Below are positions 10,745 through 42,981 of a DNA stretch of 64,000 nt, piece by piece. Position 1 is the first letter of the stretch. The number at the start of each line of letters is the position of its first letter. The stretch covers positions 62,001 to 126,000 of the forward strand of contig JAODUP010000503.1 in the NCBI GenBank assembly GCA_025642065.1, written 5' to 3'. Source of the DNA: Paralvinella palmiformis. Its lineage: Eukaryota; Annelida; Polychaeta; Terebellida; Alvinellidae. Made by a program: the position numbers and the translations under genes. A model generated the notes under the pieces. It worked only from the letters and a program-made list of their open reading frames with translations, was not told the origin of the DNA and did no database searches.

Positions 10745-12773
10745 TTTGTGACTCAGCAAAATCAGCAAGACACATCAAAGTACTTACAGAAGTGTCAGAT
10801 AGCCAATCTCAACATGTCAAATCATTACGTGTGCCATGTTCAATAAAGGATAGTTCAGAAGTGAATTGTTTGTGCGGCACCAGAAGGTGTCTAAACATTC
10901 TAATATGATCCTATATCATAAATCTGTGTTTAAATTCATGTAGAATTAAAACTCTTGAATGCGCACAAAAGTGACTTTAAAACAGCAACATAGGTTGAAA
11001 TGTTGTGTATGGTATAACACAATTATGTTCTTGTATTTGTTTTCTTCATATTGCATTTTTAGGAAAATTACCTGGTGCATCATAAACTCCAACAAGTAAC
11101 TGTCATATTTTTACTCTGCCGGTAGCTAAATTTAAATATAATCAGCTAGTTCTTGTTTTTTAGTTATTTTCAAGTTACTTCAATTCTCTATCCATATACA
11201 TTATGTAAATCCTACTAAAATGTATTTTAAGAATGAGCTTAGAAAATTAGTATACCACTTGTTTAAAATAGGATTTAGCAACAAAAAAACAGTTCATTTC
11301 ACTTTAGTCTAACTAGAAAGAGTTTCTTTGTTTTCTCAGGCAGGTATTTCGTAGAACGCTTATTTTAAAAATGAAAATGTATTTCAATATATAACACAAT
11401 TATAAAATAATTCTATATATTACAGTTTATTACAAATGTGTCATTACAATGTATAATATGTTCACTAACAAAAGTAAGCAAATCCCAATACACAGCGGTG
11501 TTATGGACACTTATAATAGCACTCTAGAACGTGTTTTTTATTCACAGCAGAAAATAAATACAATTCAAAGCACCAAGTTCACGGTTGGTTCAACTATACC
11601 CAAAGGACATAGAAAATTTGAATATCAGCAACAAATATTTGTAATTAATTTCAGATTAAAAAAATACCCATAATAACCTATTTATAGGTTTTATAGTTAT
11701 ATGCAACAATCAACTCAAAACTTTATTATAACAATACAAAGTAAGCAAAATTTGAAATACATTTAATAAACAGGTCAGGTTTTTCAAGTGTTTCCGAACC
11801 ATGATTTCACACGATTCTGCCAACATTTCAATATTAATTGTTGGATGCTCCCTCGCATTGTTTTACCATAAAATAATATAGTACCACACATATAATGTCT
11901 GTAAACATTACTTCTTAAACGTGTTTTTTACTTTAGAATATTACTCTGAATATCAAACTTAATACAATTAACAAATAATGACTAAATATACACAAACTCT
12001 TATATAATGATATTAAATAAGAGTCAAAGTGAAACAACTAAACTACATAACATTATAAACACAGGATATTCATTAATAAAGTAATTCTATTCATTATAAA
12101 AGGCATGCAGTAATCTAATTCAATCACGGATAGTAAAACCTTCACAATATATTATCTACCAGAAAGAATCAAATAGATAGAGGACACCTGATATTACCTG
12201 TGTTTGCCAATCGGCAAAACACTTCTTAATGGCAACACTAAGGCATGATAAGGCATTGATGTAGGCATTGTTATGCGAATGAGAAATTAAACTACATAAA
12301 TAAGCATGATATGCAAGTGTGAATTTTAATATTTGGTAACAGTTTATGATATTTAGTTTATGTACATGATTATTCCTCAAAAGCGAATCAAAATGCTAAA
12401 GATTAAAACAAACTTCAATAAACGTCGCAAATTTTGTAAACTTAAAAAAACTAATAATAAATGGTGGTATGTTAGATGGTCAGCTTTGTTAAGACATTCT
12501 AATATCACACAATTGTGTGCAGCTTCTTTCTGGAGATAGTGTAGATATTTCATATTTATACTTTGTTCGGTGTATTACGAATGATTAGATTGCAGAATTT
12601 AAATCACTTACAGAAATAGAGAACCATTTTCAGTTTAATATAGAATATCAATAATAAAAATAATAATAAAGTTTGAACACAAATTCCAGAAAAAGGTAAA
12701 CAAACAAAATTCAATAAACACTCAAACAACAATGTTTGTGTGCAAAGTCTCATCAGCATGTGAATTCAGATGA

Positions 12774-12776
<3 letters not shown>
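10745..12776. other. Downstream flank of the TMEM47-like gene
   Basis: AT-rich sequence that probably includes the gene's 3' UTR. Minus-strand AATAAA signals occur at 11722-11727 and, further out, near 11537. Which is used cannot be told from sequence. No other gene was seen. Confidence 0.4.

Positions 12777-12863
<87 letters not shown>
12777..12863. repeat. (AT)n microsatellite, ~87 bp
   Basis: Pure AT apart from one GT step. It begins about 40 bases past the stop codon of the TMEM47-like gene and so probably lies in its 3' UTR. Confidence 0.95.
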
Positions 12864-12865
<2 letters not shown>

Positions 12866-12904
12866 GAACACTGTAAATTGTCAACACTTCACCACAATAG
12901 ATAA

Positions 12905-31900
<18,996 letters not shown>

Positions 31901-32930
31901 CTTCGACCTGAACAAAACTAACTACTAGTTCCTAAATTCACGAACGACACACCGGAGGGGGGACGCATAACACACACACACAAACACACCCGAACACACC
32001 CGAATCACATCCAACAACGCGCGGCAATCAGGTCGAACATAGCCATTAGGCGTTCACGAGTCTTAACACTAGAGAGTCTGTTATCCGTCCACAGGTTACG
32101 TGGGCCGACTGTGAGCTATTCCGTGTCACAACAACAACAATAACAACAACGGCGACGGCCGCATTCACCAAGAATGAATGACCCAAGGCGAATTCACGTC
32201 GGACGAAACAAACACGCGTTGTACTTTAGTCTCAGTGAGTGAGTGAGTGAGTGAGTTATACGACTCAGAGACGCCTTATCCGGATTTTACGCGTAACCAG
32301 GTAATATTCCTCCCACTCGTTGATAGGTTAAACCACTCCAATCGGCGCCACACCACCACCGGCCAACCTTTTACTTTTAACACGTACGAGTACTTCGCGG
32401 CGAACCGAGCTCAGGCGATACTGGGGCCTGCCAACAGACGGCTAGAGCCAGCAGCACTTGTTTATATCGCGAGCAGTCCTAGCTATGTTGTGTATGATAG
32501 CTCGGTGTGTCTGTGTGTGTGTATATGTCTAGAGAGAACCAGGGAGAGAGAGAGCTCCAGGCCAGTACTATCTGACTATGCGAGCCGCTGTGGCGTAAAC
32601 CGCGAAGGCTGAGTAGGTGAAGATGGCTCTCGATAGATAACGTGTGAAGATGGAGAAGACTACCCGGTGGAATATTATTATATAGGATCAATGAAAGTCT
32701 TCGGCCAGTTGTTTTCAGCTTCTGCTTTCGAACACCACGCCAAACATAACAACAACAACAACCGTAACACATATACATTAACGCGCACAGACCTCTATTG
32801 GTTCACCAGCATCTCACTCAACTCACAGACACACACACTGTGTGCGTGTGTAATCGTGCCGGTCCGCGCGGAGCCTCGCTGGAGCATGGAAACCTCAATA
32901 GATTGTTCTTGCCTCACATTCCAGTAGAAG
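31901..32930 (-). promoter_or_regulatory. CpG-containing upstream region of the TMEM47-like gene
   Basis: Relative to its surroundings this stretch is GC-richer and dense in CpG (for example 32125-32170, 32340-32410, 32855-32885), as expected around an animal promoter. A CCAAT box (32338-32342) and CTCCAATCGGCGCC lie about 440 bp upstream of the start codon. A (GAGT)n run is at 32234-32256. A 121-codon plus-strand frame (32247-32612) crosses this region but has no recognisable protein content. The transcription start is not determined. Confidence 0.45.
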
Positions 32931-33513
32931 TTAAGACAAAACTCAGTATATCTAGACAATCGAAGTGTGTGTGTGTGGGGGGGGGTTTCTTGCTGCTATG
33001 GAAACATTTAATGCTGCTATTTCAGGCTGCCAGGATGTGTTGGGGGGGTTAACACAGTAATTGTCGGATCCGATCATCTAGGCTAATGGGTCGAGCGTGC
33101 CGCCACCGAGATCCGCCTACAATCGTGGAAAAAAATTCATTTTCAGTACAAATTATAGTAAATATATACATTAGCACGTGAAGGTGAACGATAACAATAA
33201 ATAAATGTCAATTGAGATCAAGCAAATGACCGAAATAACAAAATAACTATATCAAAATATGTTAACGAGTTAACTAAACAAAATGACGTCCATGTCTGTC
33301 ACGTGACAGGGCTATAAATAGGTCAAAATGAATAAACCGAGAAAAAAGTGAAGGGCAAAAATGCGACGGGAAATATTATTTACAGGTACATCTGATGGAA
33401 AATCAATCTAAGTGGGATCGATTAATTCTGGTCGTTCGATAAATCACATACGATACAATAAGATCAACCAAACCCGGAAACAGCTAATTATTTATAGAAC
33501 CTACTCTTCTGTA
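32931..33513. other. Unique intergenic sequence
   Basis: No feature recognised beyond poly-G runs at 32978-32986 and 33043-33048. Confidence 0.4.
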
Positions 33514-33751
33514 GCTTCGCTTTGTGATATAGCTTATAATAGTGATTGTTTGCTTCGCTTTGTGATATAGCTTATAATAATGATTGTTTGCTTCGCTTTG
33601 TGATATAGCTTATAATAATGATTGTTTGCTTCGCTTTGTGATATAGCTTATAATAATGATTGTTTGCTTCGCTTTGTGATATAGCTTATAATAATGATTG
33701 TTTGCTTCGCTTTGTGATATAGCTTATAATAATGATTGTTTGCTTCGCTTT
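33514..33751 (+). repeat. 38-bp tandem repeat, ~6.3 copies
   Basis: The unit is GCTTCGCTTTGTGATATAGC followed by TTATAATAATGATTGTTT. Copies are nearly identical; the first differs by one base (AATAGTG). Confidence 0.95.
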
Positions 33752-34054
33752 GCTTAATATCAATTGTTGTTGGGATTTGACGTCCTAGTATTTTTTCCAT
33801 TCACTGTCTATTATTTTCCCTCATAAAACTCGGATGAACGAACTCGTGGTTTATTGAAGTTTGATGGATGATGTTAAGTAAGCTCTTTCAAATACACTGA
33901 TGTATGATATGTGTTATTGTGTATTGTCGTTGAAGTAACAGTAAACTATATCGAGAGATAGATTTTCACGCTGGATACTTACTATTATCTACCTGAGTTT
34001 ATGGGATGTGTTCCCTGGGAGTCCTCTTCTCACATATGTATGGGCGTATTAGAA

Positions 34055-34055
<1 letters not shown>
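33752..34055. other. Unique intergenic sequence
   Basis: No feature recognised. Confidence 0.4.

Positions 34056-34084
<29 letters not shown>
34056..34084. repeat. (ATT)n microsatellite
   Basis: About ten ATT units, followed by GTAGTAGTAGTA. Confidence 0.9.
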
Positions 34085-34085
<1 letters not shown>

Positions 34086-34143
34086 TGTAGTAGTAGTAGA
34101 TTTCACATACAATAAATTGTAACCGATCAACATACAATAATGA

Positions 34144-34144
<1 letters not shown>

Positions 34145-34222
<78 letters not shown>

Positions 34223-34240
34223 CCTATCTATCTATCTGCA
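34145..34240. repeat. (CT)n(ATCT)n microsatellite
   Basis: About 37 bases of CT followed by about 57 bases of ATCT units. Confidence 0.95.
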
Positions 34241-35868
34241 TATCTATCGGAGCTGCAAATATAGTCTTGATTATTCCCATACTGTTGGCCATAGAAGCCA
34301 AGAGCGAGGAGCAGCCATTAGCAAATATTCGAATCTAATGGACAGTAATTAACCTGATGACTAAACACCTGGCTACTTCCGATATCTAACATCGGCTCGA
34401 CCTCTTCAATTGATACCAAATCGACGATTTCCCTTTAAAAAGCCGCGAATGTTTGTGGCAAAATCTACACTGTACGCGATGACGTCAATATACCGAGGTG
34501 GGGGTACCTATTGACGTAAATGGTATTATGGCAGTTGGCTTTAGAGTCATCACCTAAAGTTGATGTAGAAGTTATGACGCATGACTGAAGGACCACGTGA
34601 ATCAAGTTTGAGACCAATAATGGATGATCTGGCTCGTATCAAAGTTTATTGCGACATTAAATAGCTATTTCTCTCTTGGGGAGTACATAAACGATTATTT
34701 GATAGATATTTAACATTCGACGATTTTTTCATCTGTACAATATATCAGACCGGTCGGCGCAAATTGCTGGCCTTCCTTTGATCCCCGTTACGAATGATCC
34801 GTTGACTAATGGTACATCTCGCTCACCGCCACAGTAACGCCTCAACAGCTTCCACATCAGACTTATAGATGGAGGATGTTGTTAACAAACGCCAGTTCAT
34901 TTTAGAATACGTACTCACGGGCATAACTAGATATCCAGCACTTGCCGATGGTAATCTTGTCTACAAACATTGACAACAAAACGACTCTTTATCTTCGGGC
35001 GGAATATCATTTAGGGGTTTCCTTTTAAAGCCACGAATTGAACGTCCAAACGTCTACAATCCTGGGATGTATATATAGGTCAACGGGTTGGTAGCAGATT
35101 GCACCGGATGTTGCTAAACATAGAGCTATGACTGAGTTCCCTCACGTTGAGTCATTCCCTCGCCGCTTGTATCGACTATGAGACGTTATCATTGTCTACT
35201 AAGCCACCCCCACGGAGTCTGTGCCATGTTCCACATGAAATAATAAAATATATTAAATAACAGCCCCCCCCTCGTTGGCCGAACTGGGGTTAGTACACAG
35301 ACGGGGACAATTAGATCTAGCGTGGCTAGGGATCGTAAATTATACCAATGGTGGTAATCTGGGTCTGGAGAGGTGCCCATTCCCAGGGAATGATACGAGT
35401 ACTTTATTTGCGGTGTCCGTGCCTTTTTATGATGGGGACGTTTCGTTTCGCGTAAAGTCGTCCCCGTATAAAGTACGGGCTTGTGGCGTATAATTGGCCA
35501 TGAAATGGTCGTTAACTGCGCCTCCCCCCGCCCCCGTTAATGCTATATGAGTTGGTTGGATAGCGGGAGTCCGGGAGAGTTACTGATAACATCGGTTGGG
35601 CCGATGTTGTAAAAGTCAAACGAGTTATTGATAGCATATCAATCGCGGTCGTGCAAAGTCCACGCGGTTCGGTTAACCCGCCCATTACCGTATCAGTTGG
35701 CGGTCTACCGTCGACAAGGCACGTACTTTGTAAGTCCCGTACTTCGTGACGTTATCAGATCCTCCGTTTATCATATTTACCTGCACTATCACTAACAGCG
35801 TGAATTATAAATCACTAATCATCGTTTCAAAGCTAGGTATATGCACGCGCGCCCGCACACACATACGC

Positions 35869-35908
<40 letters not shown>

Positions 35909-36633
35909 CTGCACCCACCCATGCACGTACACGCGCACTCACACCTGACGGCAAGGTCGACCTTTCCCTCTTGCTCCATTTTACGGTAATCTAATGTCTT
36001 CACAAAAAAGATTCCCATCGTGAATGACGGATAATGGGCGACGGCAAGGAGGAATGGGAGGCAACGAGTTGGTTACCTAGGAAACGATTGGATTAATTGG
36101 CGAAATTGCATAAAAATGTCTTCAGTACATGGAACACAAGAGAATGCTTGAAAACAAGCCAGCCTCAGCATTTCCACTCGCTGAATTTTGGAATAATGGC
36201 AGCGCCAATTAGTTATCACGTTGGTTCTCATAGGGAACCATTTCATTTGTGCCATCTACAAGACTAAATCAGTACAATATTTAATATGAAGCATTCCTTG
36301 CGCAGACACTTATTATCAGGGCAACATATGTTCATAATGTTGAAGCACACCATTTAACATCGCAAGCGCAGATTATCATGTACAACGCTATGTCTATGGA
36401 AGCTTCCGTGTGGCAGTTGGTGTTATAATCTACGATGGAACTCCAGATCGTGGACTGGAATCGAAATAGTTCCAGTCTCTCTGTAGACTGTTTCACTTCG
36501 TGCTAACAGGTCTCGACCCCGATCGTGTGAAATCCTTAGGGTCTAGAATGTCAGATAGTCAATCATGACACTTAGCAATCTTCCAATTATACCAGCTATA
36601 ATCTGATATGATATCATGAAGGGACGATCACAC

Positions 36634-36716
<83 letters not shown>

Positions 36717-38771
36717 AATTTCCGTTTTCTATGCGTGGAGACCATATTTCCCGGTTCCTGCATTCAAGAAAAGTTGATCTAGAGCTGTATATTCCGTGCA
36801 CTATTTGCGTGTTTGGAGGCACGCGTTTAGTTGTCTGGCCTGGTTATCCAGCATTTAAATGACTGTAGCAGTCACAGTACGCTCTTAAAGCATGTACTCC
36901 TGACTCAGGAATAGAAACACTGCATCGCATCTCGAGCGGTGGCATTGGACACAGCTCGTGTGGTTGGTGTGTTTTATATAACAAGTTCAGTTGTATATAT
37001 AATTCACCTTGGTTGTATGTGGGAATAGAATTATCTTTCCTATGTCCAGTTATGTCCAGTTTGTATTATGACATTCAAGATTAATTCTAATCTGCTTGTT
37101 ATAAATAACATTTAAGAACGTTATTACTACAATAGTCAGAGTAGCAGACGTTAGGTCAGGTTTGAAAATGATAGCATAGTTCAAACAGTACGGAAGCTAT
37201 GACGCGCTATTACGGTCTGCTTCAGCGCAGATGTCAGTCTTTTAATAGCTTTGAAGACAGTGAATCTTTGAAGATAGTGACAATTGGGTTATATAGAAAG
37301 AAACACCAGCAGCCTTGTTTATGCAATCAAGTATGACGGATGTTTGGTGGGTGAACAGGAATGCATGGCTAGTAATGGTACACGATCGAAATTTGACTTA
37401 TTAGAAGTATGAGTCTATACTGAGAGTCTGGTTTCTACCTTATGTCAGGCAGTTGTGCAGTGATGCCTCTAACTTACATATTACCTGAAGTTTTAAGGCA
37501 ATATGTCTATTGCTAACTGAGATTTAATACAGATTACCTGAAAATTTCAGGCAATATACATATTACTTCATTATACCTATTAACTGTAACATATATGCAT
37601 CTCAGCTAAGACGCTGGGGCGGAGGGGAGGGGGGGATGGATCTGGGTGCCCTAGTAGCCTAACTTGAATCCTGTATAAAACTCTGGAGCGCTTTTGCAAA
37701 GCGTAAACCAAAATATGTTATTACTGTATGAAAAATCCCTCGAATAAGGGATAATATGGGATTTGATCAGACTACCTACGGTTCAGTAATAAGGTATTCT
37801 AAAAACTGCACTAGAACAGTATCCAGGGAATAGCGTTGAAAACTCAGCAATCACACAGGGGAAGGTTTCTGCAAGGTATATATAAAACATGAGGTATTGT
37901 ATTACCACAGAATTATTTTGTACAATATGAAATGTAAACGCCCGTGGTCTGCTTAGGCAAATATATTTGTTTGCTTTTCACAAGAGATGACGGTGCGATA
38001 AATAATTTAACGATGTCCAAACAGTTTCTATCTGCTACCAGCATGTTCCACATGTTGGTGTCAATATGGACATAGGCTAACAATAAGGTCCATACGAGAT
38101 GTCGGAATATCTCATGCCTTCTGTAATAGTAAACACGCTGTTTTGTTTGAAATTTCCGGAATCCAAGGAAATAGAGATACTACTTTGATCCATTAGCCGT
38201 TGGGTGTTTTATTCGTCGGACCTGCGGACTACCGGAATAAACAACTTCGGATTATACACGTCCTCACTGTACCAATGTCTGTACCAGTGACAATTTATGG
38301 TATGATAGTACCACCGAGGTTGTTTACTGCAGCGATGAGTAGGGTTTGTCGTATCAGGATCTCGGGATACGTCCGTCATGGTATTCCTCGCTGATGAATT
38401 GCATGTCTCGTAATGAAGATATGGAGATGGGGCGTAGCCAATGTCTAGTCCTTGGCGAGCTTTTATTAATTGTTTTTCACGTTCGCGGGATCGGCTCCAA
38501 AATTAGTCGTCTAACAATCTGGTCAGATGGATGGACATTGTTAGATTTATTACCGTCGGTATAAACATAACATATCGTCCAGTGGCCGGAAGTACCGTAC
38601 TTAATGGCTACTAGACGGCAATCATTTCGGAAGAATGGCCACAGATAGAGTGTATGTGATGTGTCTGACAGAGTCATCATTGTAAATGGAAGAGATACGT
38701 CAGTGATTAAGTCTGCATGAGTGGAGGGGCTGTTGGTAAAGCATATGTGAATAAGTGAACATAATTAAGGG
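34241..38771. other. Intergenic sequence with slightly raised CpG content
   Basis: No gene, RNA or transposon was recognised. Apart from microsatellites at 35871-35906 (AT)n and 36635-36712 (CA)n(TA)n, the sequence is unique. Two short runs with tandem similarity occur near 37490-37565 (ACCTGAA-TTT-AGGCAATAT twice). Open frames are all under 75 codons. Confidence 0.4.
36635..36712. repeat. (CA)n(TA)n microsatellite
   Basis: CA run then about 44 bases of TA. Confidence 0.95.
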
Positions 38772-38903
38772 GTGAGTGAGTGAGTGAGTGAGTGAGTGAG
38801 TGAGTGAGTGAGTGAGTGAGTGAGTGAGTGAGTGAGTGAGTGAGTGAGTGAGTGAGTGAGTGAGTGAGTGAGTGAGTGAGTGAGTGAGTGAGTGAGTGAG
38901 TGA
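38772..38903. repeat. (GTGA)n tetranucleotide repeat, ~33 units
   Basis: About 130 bases of uninterrupted GTGA. The Leu-Thr-His-Ser frame read on the other strand is an artefact. A short run of the same motif lies at 32234-32256. Confidence 0.97.
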
Positions 38904-40020
38904 TATTGAGAGAGAGTTAACGACTCAATATGTGCGTGGTTGAAGGGTTCGGTCAATGAGTCAATATTGTATTTACTTCGGCACGATTCACTTTGATGTA
39001 CAACAAAAAAACTATGTCATGCCCTGGATAATACCACTTTAGCTCACTGGGGATTGCTCCGTAATCTCATTTCCATTCTCATGCTACGTATATTCTACAG
39101 GTAGAAAGACAAAAGCCGAGGTTAGTCGCATCTTCTTCCGGAGACAGTCCCGTCTATATAGACAGTCTTATCTACGTTGGCAGTCTTTCCATGCAGACCG
39201 TCTAGTAAGGGTATTGCTATTTTCACGCACATATAGCACGATGCCTAAGATATTGATTTGTGCCAGACGGCAGACAGGACAACATTAGATTACGCGAGTT
39301 AAGACAGTCTCGACACTAGGTGCCTTCAAAAGGAAATCCTTGACGAGAAGGTTGGCCACATCTACGAAGGTGTTTTTGGTTACCATCGCAAATCAACAGA
39401 GACTATATTTGAGCATATATGCAGTTTTCGACCTAATAAACTTCTAAGTGCTATTGCAAACTCCTCATCAGGACAATCGACATCAAACGAAAGCATTTAT
39501 CACGACGACCATCTCCACTATTTGTGTCAGAATGTGTTACATGTATTGTACTCAACACAATTAGTTTAAAAGTGGGAATTGGTATTACATTCAGATCTGT
39601 ATATTTCGACGTAGTTCTGATATTTTCGATCGGCCTTAATGACTGATGCGGTGATTAACTGTGGGATGTATAGATATTCAGTGAACTAGATCGAAATATC
39701 GGGAAGGTCGAAAACTACCTCATTACTCTTAAATATTTTAATTGTGTTTTATGGACTACCTTTTGCGCTAATTTGCTTCCAACTGAAGCGGCTTCTTTTC
39801 CGTCTCATTCGATTTTCAAAGATAAGGAGGAAACAAAACAAAACTGTCGGCAATTATATTAGTAAGATTAAACGCCACATAATTGAGTAACACACCAGTT
39901 ATTTGTTCAGTGCAAATAACGTAAACTGTCATTGCGAATGTTTTTTTTTTATGAGAAGTGTTCCATCCAGAAGAGTGTGAACGTGAATAGGGTTTCAGTT
40001 CCAATTACAACCGTCATTTG
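38904..40020. other. Unique intergenic sequence
   Basis: No gene recognised. A stretch at about 39300-39480 reads a little like retroelement coding sequence but no domain could be named. Confidence 0.35.
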
Positions 40021-40024
40021 CAAG

Positions 40025-40530
40025 GGCCCCTCGGTTTTCCCATTCTGTCCCACTTCTGAAATATCTTCACCGGCTCCCTGTTCAATCTCGCATCATTTTC
40101 AAACTCTGCACTGTTGCCTATCAAACTCATTCTTCCGGAGAACTTTCATATCTATTTTCCATGCCTTCTTTATCACCCAAGCCCAGAGAACTCCGTTCAT
40201 CTGGTTTTCACTTGTTCTCTGTTCCAAGGGTTGAAACTCATGCTGGGATTCGTGCTTTTTCAGTTGCTGTCTCTACTCTTTGGAATTCACTCTCTGAACA
40301 TGTTAACTCATAAAATAGCATAGTTTCTTTCCGTCACCATTTGAAAGCTGACATTTTCAGACTCGTTTACCCATCCTAAGTTTCCATACCATCTGATCTT
40401 TGTTGATGAACTTTGTATCGTACCCGGACTATGAGTTTGCTCAACCCCTCCACTAGGTGCGCCACTGAGCTCGATTCTTTTCGAGGATATTGGCGCTATA
40501 GAAGTTTCGTAATTATTATTATTATTATCA
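40025..40530 (+). mobile_element. CR1/L2-like LINE 3'-end fragment
   Basis: The plus strand, with frameshifts, reads RIIFKLCTVAYQTHSSGELS, then RELRSSGFHLFSVPRVETHA, then AFSVAVSTLWNSLSEHV and FRHHLKADIFRLVYPS-stop. This is the canonical end of such ORFs. It is followed by a 3' UTR ending TCGATTCTTTTCGAGGATAT, GGCGCTATAGAAGTT and (ATT)n. The same 3' UTR occurs inverted at 59310-59455. Confidence 0.85.
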
Positions 40531-41469
40531 TTGCGATGGTTGACTTTTCCATAACCTCGTGACTGGACACACTTAAGACACACTTCTTTTTCAGCACTTC
40601 ATCAATGTCGGGTATCTGTTCAAGGGAATAGAGAAAAATGTATTAATAATACGATAAACAATTACATTCGGTCAACATAGCAAAATCATTTCGGGCTTTT
40701 CTTCTGAGGTATATAACATCAATAGGAGAAAGCGATACAGACTGGCAAATAATTAAAATTTATTTTAATATTAATTATCAAACCAGAAAATAACTTATCT
40801 CTAAATATTTCGAGTACGTGTACAAGCGGACACAATACTAAGTAATGTAACTGTGTTGAAGTGCATCAGTCATCATTTCACAGTTGTTCGATGTTATCAT
40901 AATGCACTCATATATGACACGAGCTCAAACGTTTAGTTATCATCAAGGGCTTCTACAAAACAGCTTTCACTGCTAATAATTGAGCCTTCTAGCTGTTGAT
41001 TAAACTTCTTCGTTTTGTTTAATACACATCTCCATCCTATTTTGGCTCAGTGGTATACGACCGCTGAACTAGAATGTTTAAGTATCACAGGTTGAAGCCA
41101 CTAATGCCTCTCTAATGTTCACATGCTCACAGACGAGCTGCCGGTTGTACGCAATGGATCACTTCGCTATTGCATGTCAATAACTAGGAACCAAAAACAG
41201 TACAATCATCACCTTGTTGACAATGGACGACGCTGCACAGGTCCAAAATTGGTACTATTCCCTAACAAGAACACAAACACGTTACAGTAATAATCCTGCA
41301 TGTGGCCTATAGAGAAAAAAGGAGCAGTGTGTTACTATAAGGTCTTTACTAAAACGATCATATAATTGTTATCTCCAAAATAATAATAAAAACATTAATG
41401 ATATAGAGAAGGAACAGATGATTAATTGGTTAACAGCACACAACTGGTGGCTATAACTAATTATAATCT
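40531..41469. other. Unique intergenic sequence
   Basis: A weak tRNA-like segment (GGCTCAGTGGTATACGACCG, then CAGGTTGAAGCC) lies at 41044-41098. Nothing else was recognised. Confidence 0.35.
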
Positions 41470-41620
41470 TAGAGTAATGTAATTATACAAGGATTTTTGC
41501 TATTAGTACGGGAGGTCGGAGGTTCCAATCCCGACCGTGGCATCATAGGAGGAGGAGTTTTTTTAATCCAACCAGGTAACTGACAAGGTTTTCTCCGCCG
41601 AATATGTCATCTATTGTAAA
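41470..41620 (+). mobile_element. tRNA-like SINE fragment, family 3
   Basis: Contains GGAGGTCGGAGGTTCCAATCC and then AACCAGGTAACTGACAAGG and TTTTCTCCGCCGAATATG. It shares this layout with 63640-63760 (GGAGGTCAGAGGTTTGAATC, CAGGCAACTGGCAAGGGATT, TCTCCCCCAAATATG). Confidence 0.6.
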
Positions 41621-41634
41621 TTCTAAGTAGCGGA

Positions 41635-41729
41635 GCGTCTCGGTGTCTAGTTGGTAGCGCGTTGGGCCACAGATCACTACCACGCGAGTTCGAATCTCGG
41701 CGTGGGCATATCTGAAGGGTGTTTCATCG
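41635..41729 (+). mobile_element. SINE family 1, 3'-truncated
   Basis: tRNA-like head with box A GGTGTCTAGTTGGTAGCGCG and box B GAGTTCGAATCTC, then GGGCATATCTGAAGGGTG and TTTCATCG, where similarity stops. Confidence 0.85.
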
Positions 41730-42023
41730 TCTCCCTCATTTGAGGTAGCTAAGCCACGTAAAATAACTGCCATTTCGAATATTATTATCATCTCTGATTT
41801 GAACTACCTAGATAGTGACCTTTTTATTTGGCTCAAGTAAACCATAAGTTATACGATGATAATAACAATAATTGTGTTTTTTTCCAATTTACACATATAT
41901 TTAGTGTAAAAGTTTTTTTTTCTTCTCAATATTAAATAGCGGGCATTGGATATATAAGTACATATCGAAAAATAATAAGCAAATGCAAGTTTTACGCATA
42001 AGCCAATTATAATTGTTTGAAAG

Positions 42024-42026
<3 letters not shown>

Positions 42027-42085
<59 letters not shown>

Positions 42086-42219
42086 CTGTATATTCAAAAC
42101 TGTATATTTAAACGAGCTGTACGTCATACAAAGACGAAGTTGGCTCATCAAGCATGAGCCAAATTGTAACTTTGAGCCAATACCATTGCACAGTTGAGCC
42201 AAATTGGTTGATGTCGTAG

Positions 42220-42277
<58 letters not shown>
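42027..42277. repeat. Paired (AT)n tracts around a 140-bp core
   Basis: (AT)n at 42027-42082 and 42222-42277 are each about 56 bp long. The core contains TTGAGCCAA-type repeats (near 42150, 42172 and 42193) and the hairpin GGCTCATCAAGCATGAGCC. Confidence 0.9.
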
Positions 42278-42280
<3 letters not shown>

Positions 42281-42494
42281 CGATAACGCTTATGCTATTA
42301 ATAAAAAACGTACACAAATTCAGAGGTTATTCAGTAAAGTACAAATAAAATGCCCCATGGCCATCAGTACAGAGTGTGACCCAAGGATAAACAAACTAAC
42401 TGCGCCAACATGAAACAGCGTTTCTCCTAACCGTGATTTCATATTCTACTTAAAGTCTATCATACTTGTCTATTTATAATTCCCAGACAGCACC

Positions 42495-42690
42495 AACCCA
42501 TCGGGCCGATGTAGGCCCCATATCGGGATATGTCAGCACCAATATCGGCCCGATGTGGAAATCGATATCAGCTAAATCGGGTGAACATCGGCCGCACAAT
42601 TGTTGACATCGGCCGGATAACGGCGTGCACATCGGTCCGATGTCGGCAATATTGGAAGCCGATATGTAGCCGACGTATGCCCGATATACT
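42495..42690. repeat. Cluster of ATCGGCCCGATGT-type palindromic motifs
   Basis: At least nine variants of the self-complementary core (for example CATCGGGCCGATGT, TATCGGCCCGATGT, CATCGGTCCGATGT, CATCGGCCGGAT) lie within about 195 bp. Irregular spacing argues against a simple tandem repeat. Class unknown; probably the end of a DNA transposon. Confidence 0.8.
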
Positions 42691-42981
42691 AATAAATCGC
42701 ATTTGTACTTTAATTAATCCTAACTAAATTGCTAATATGCTCTCTTTCGTACTCTATCGATTCCCTCTTGAATGATAATCAGTGAATTTAAACAATTAAA
42801 TTCTGAAGACGCAATGTGATTCTTTATTTCAGTCATTTTTCTACATCATCTTAATCAGTGCAAGTATCGAAATACAAACAATACAGCGATATCAAATATG
42901 TAAACATTTTGCTAGAAACCAAGGAACTAGCTAGATATTTATGTTAAGAATAAGCTGTGATGATTCTATATTCATAATCAT

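Noticed and set aside
32247..32612. 121-codon coding exon on the plus strand
   Set aside because: It lies in CpG-rich promoter-type DNA where stop codons are rarer, contains simple-repeat peptide (CLCVCICL), and resembles no protein I know.
38765..38956. Leu-Thr-His-Ser repeat frame
   Set aside because: Artefact of the (GTGA)n tract.
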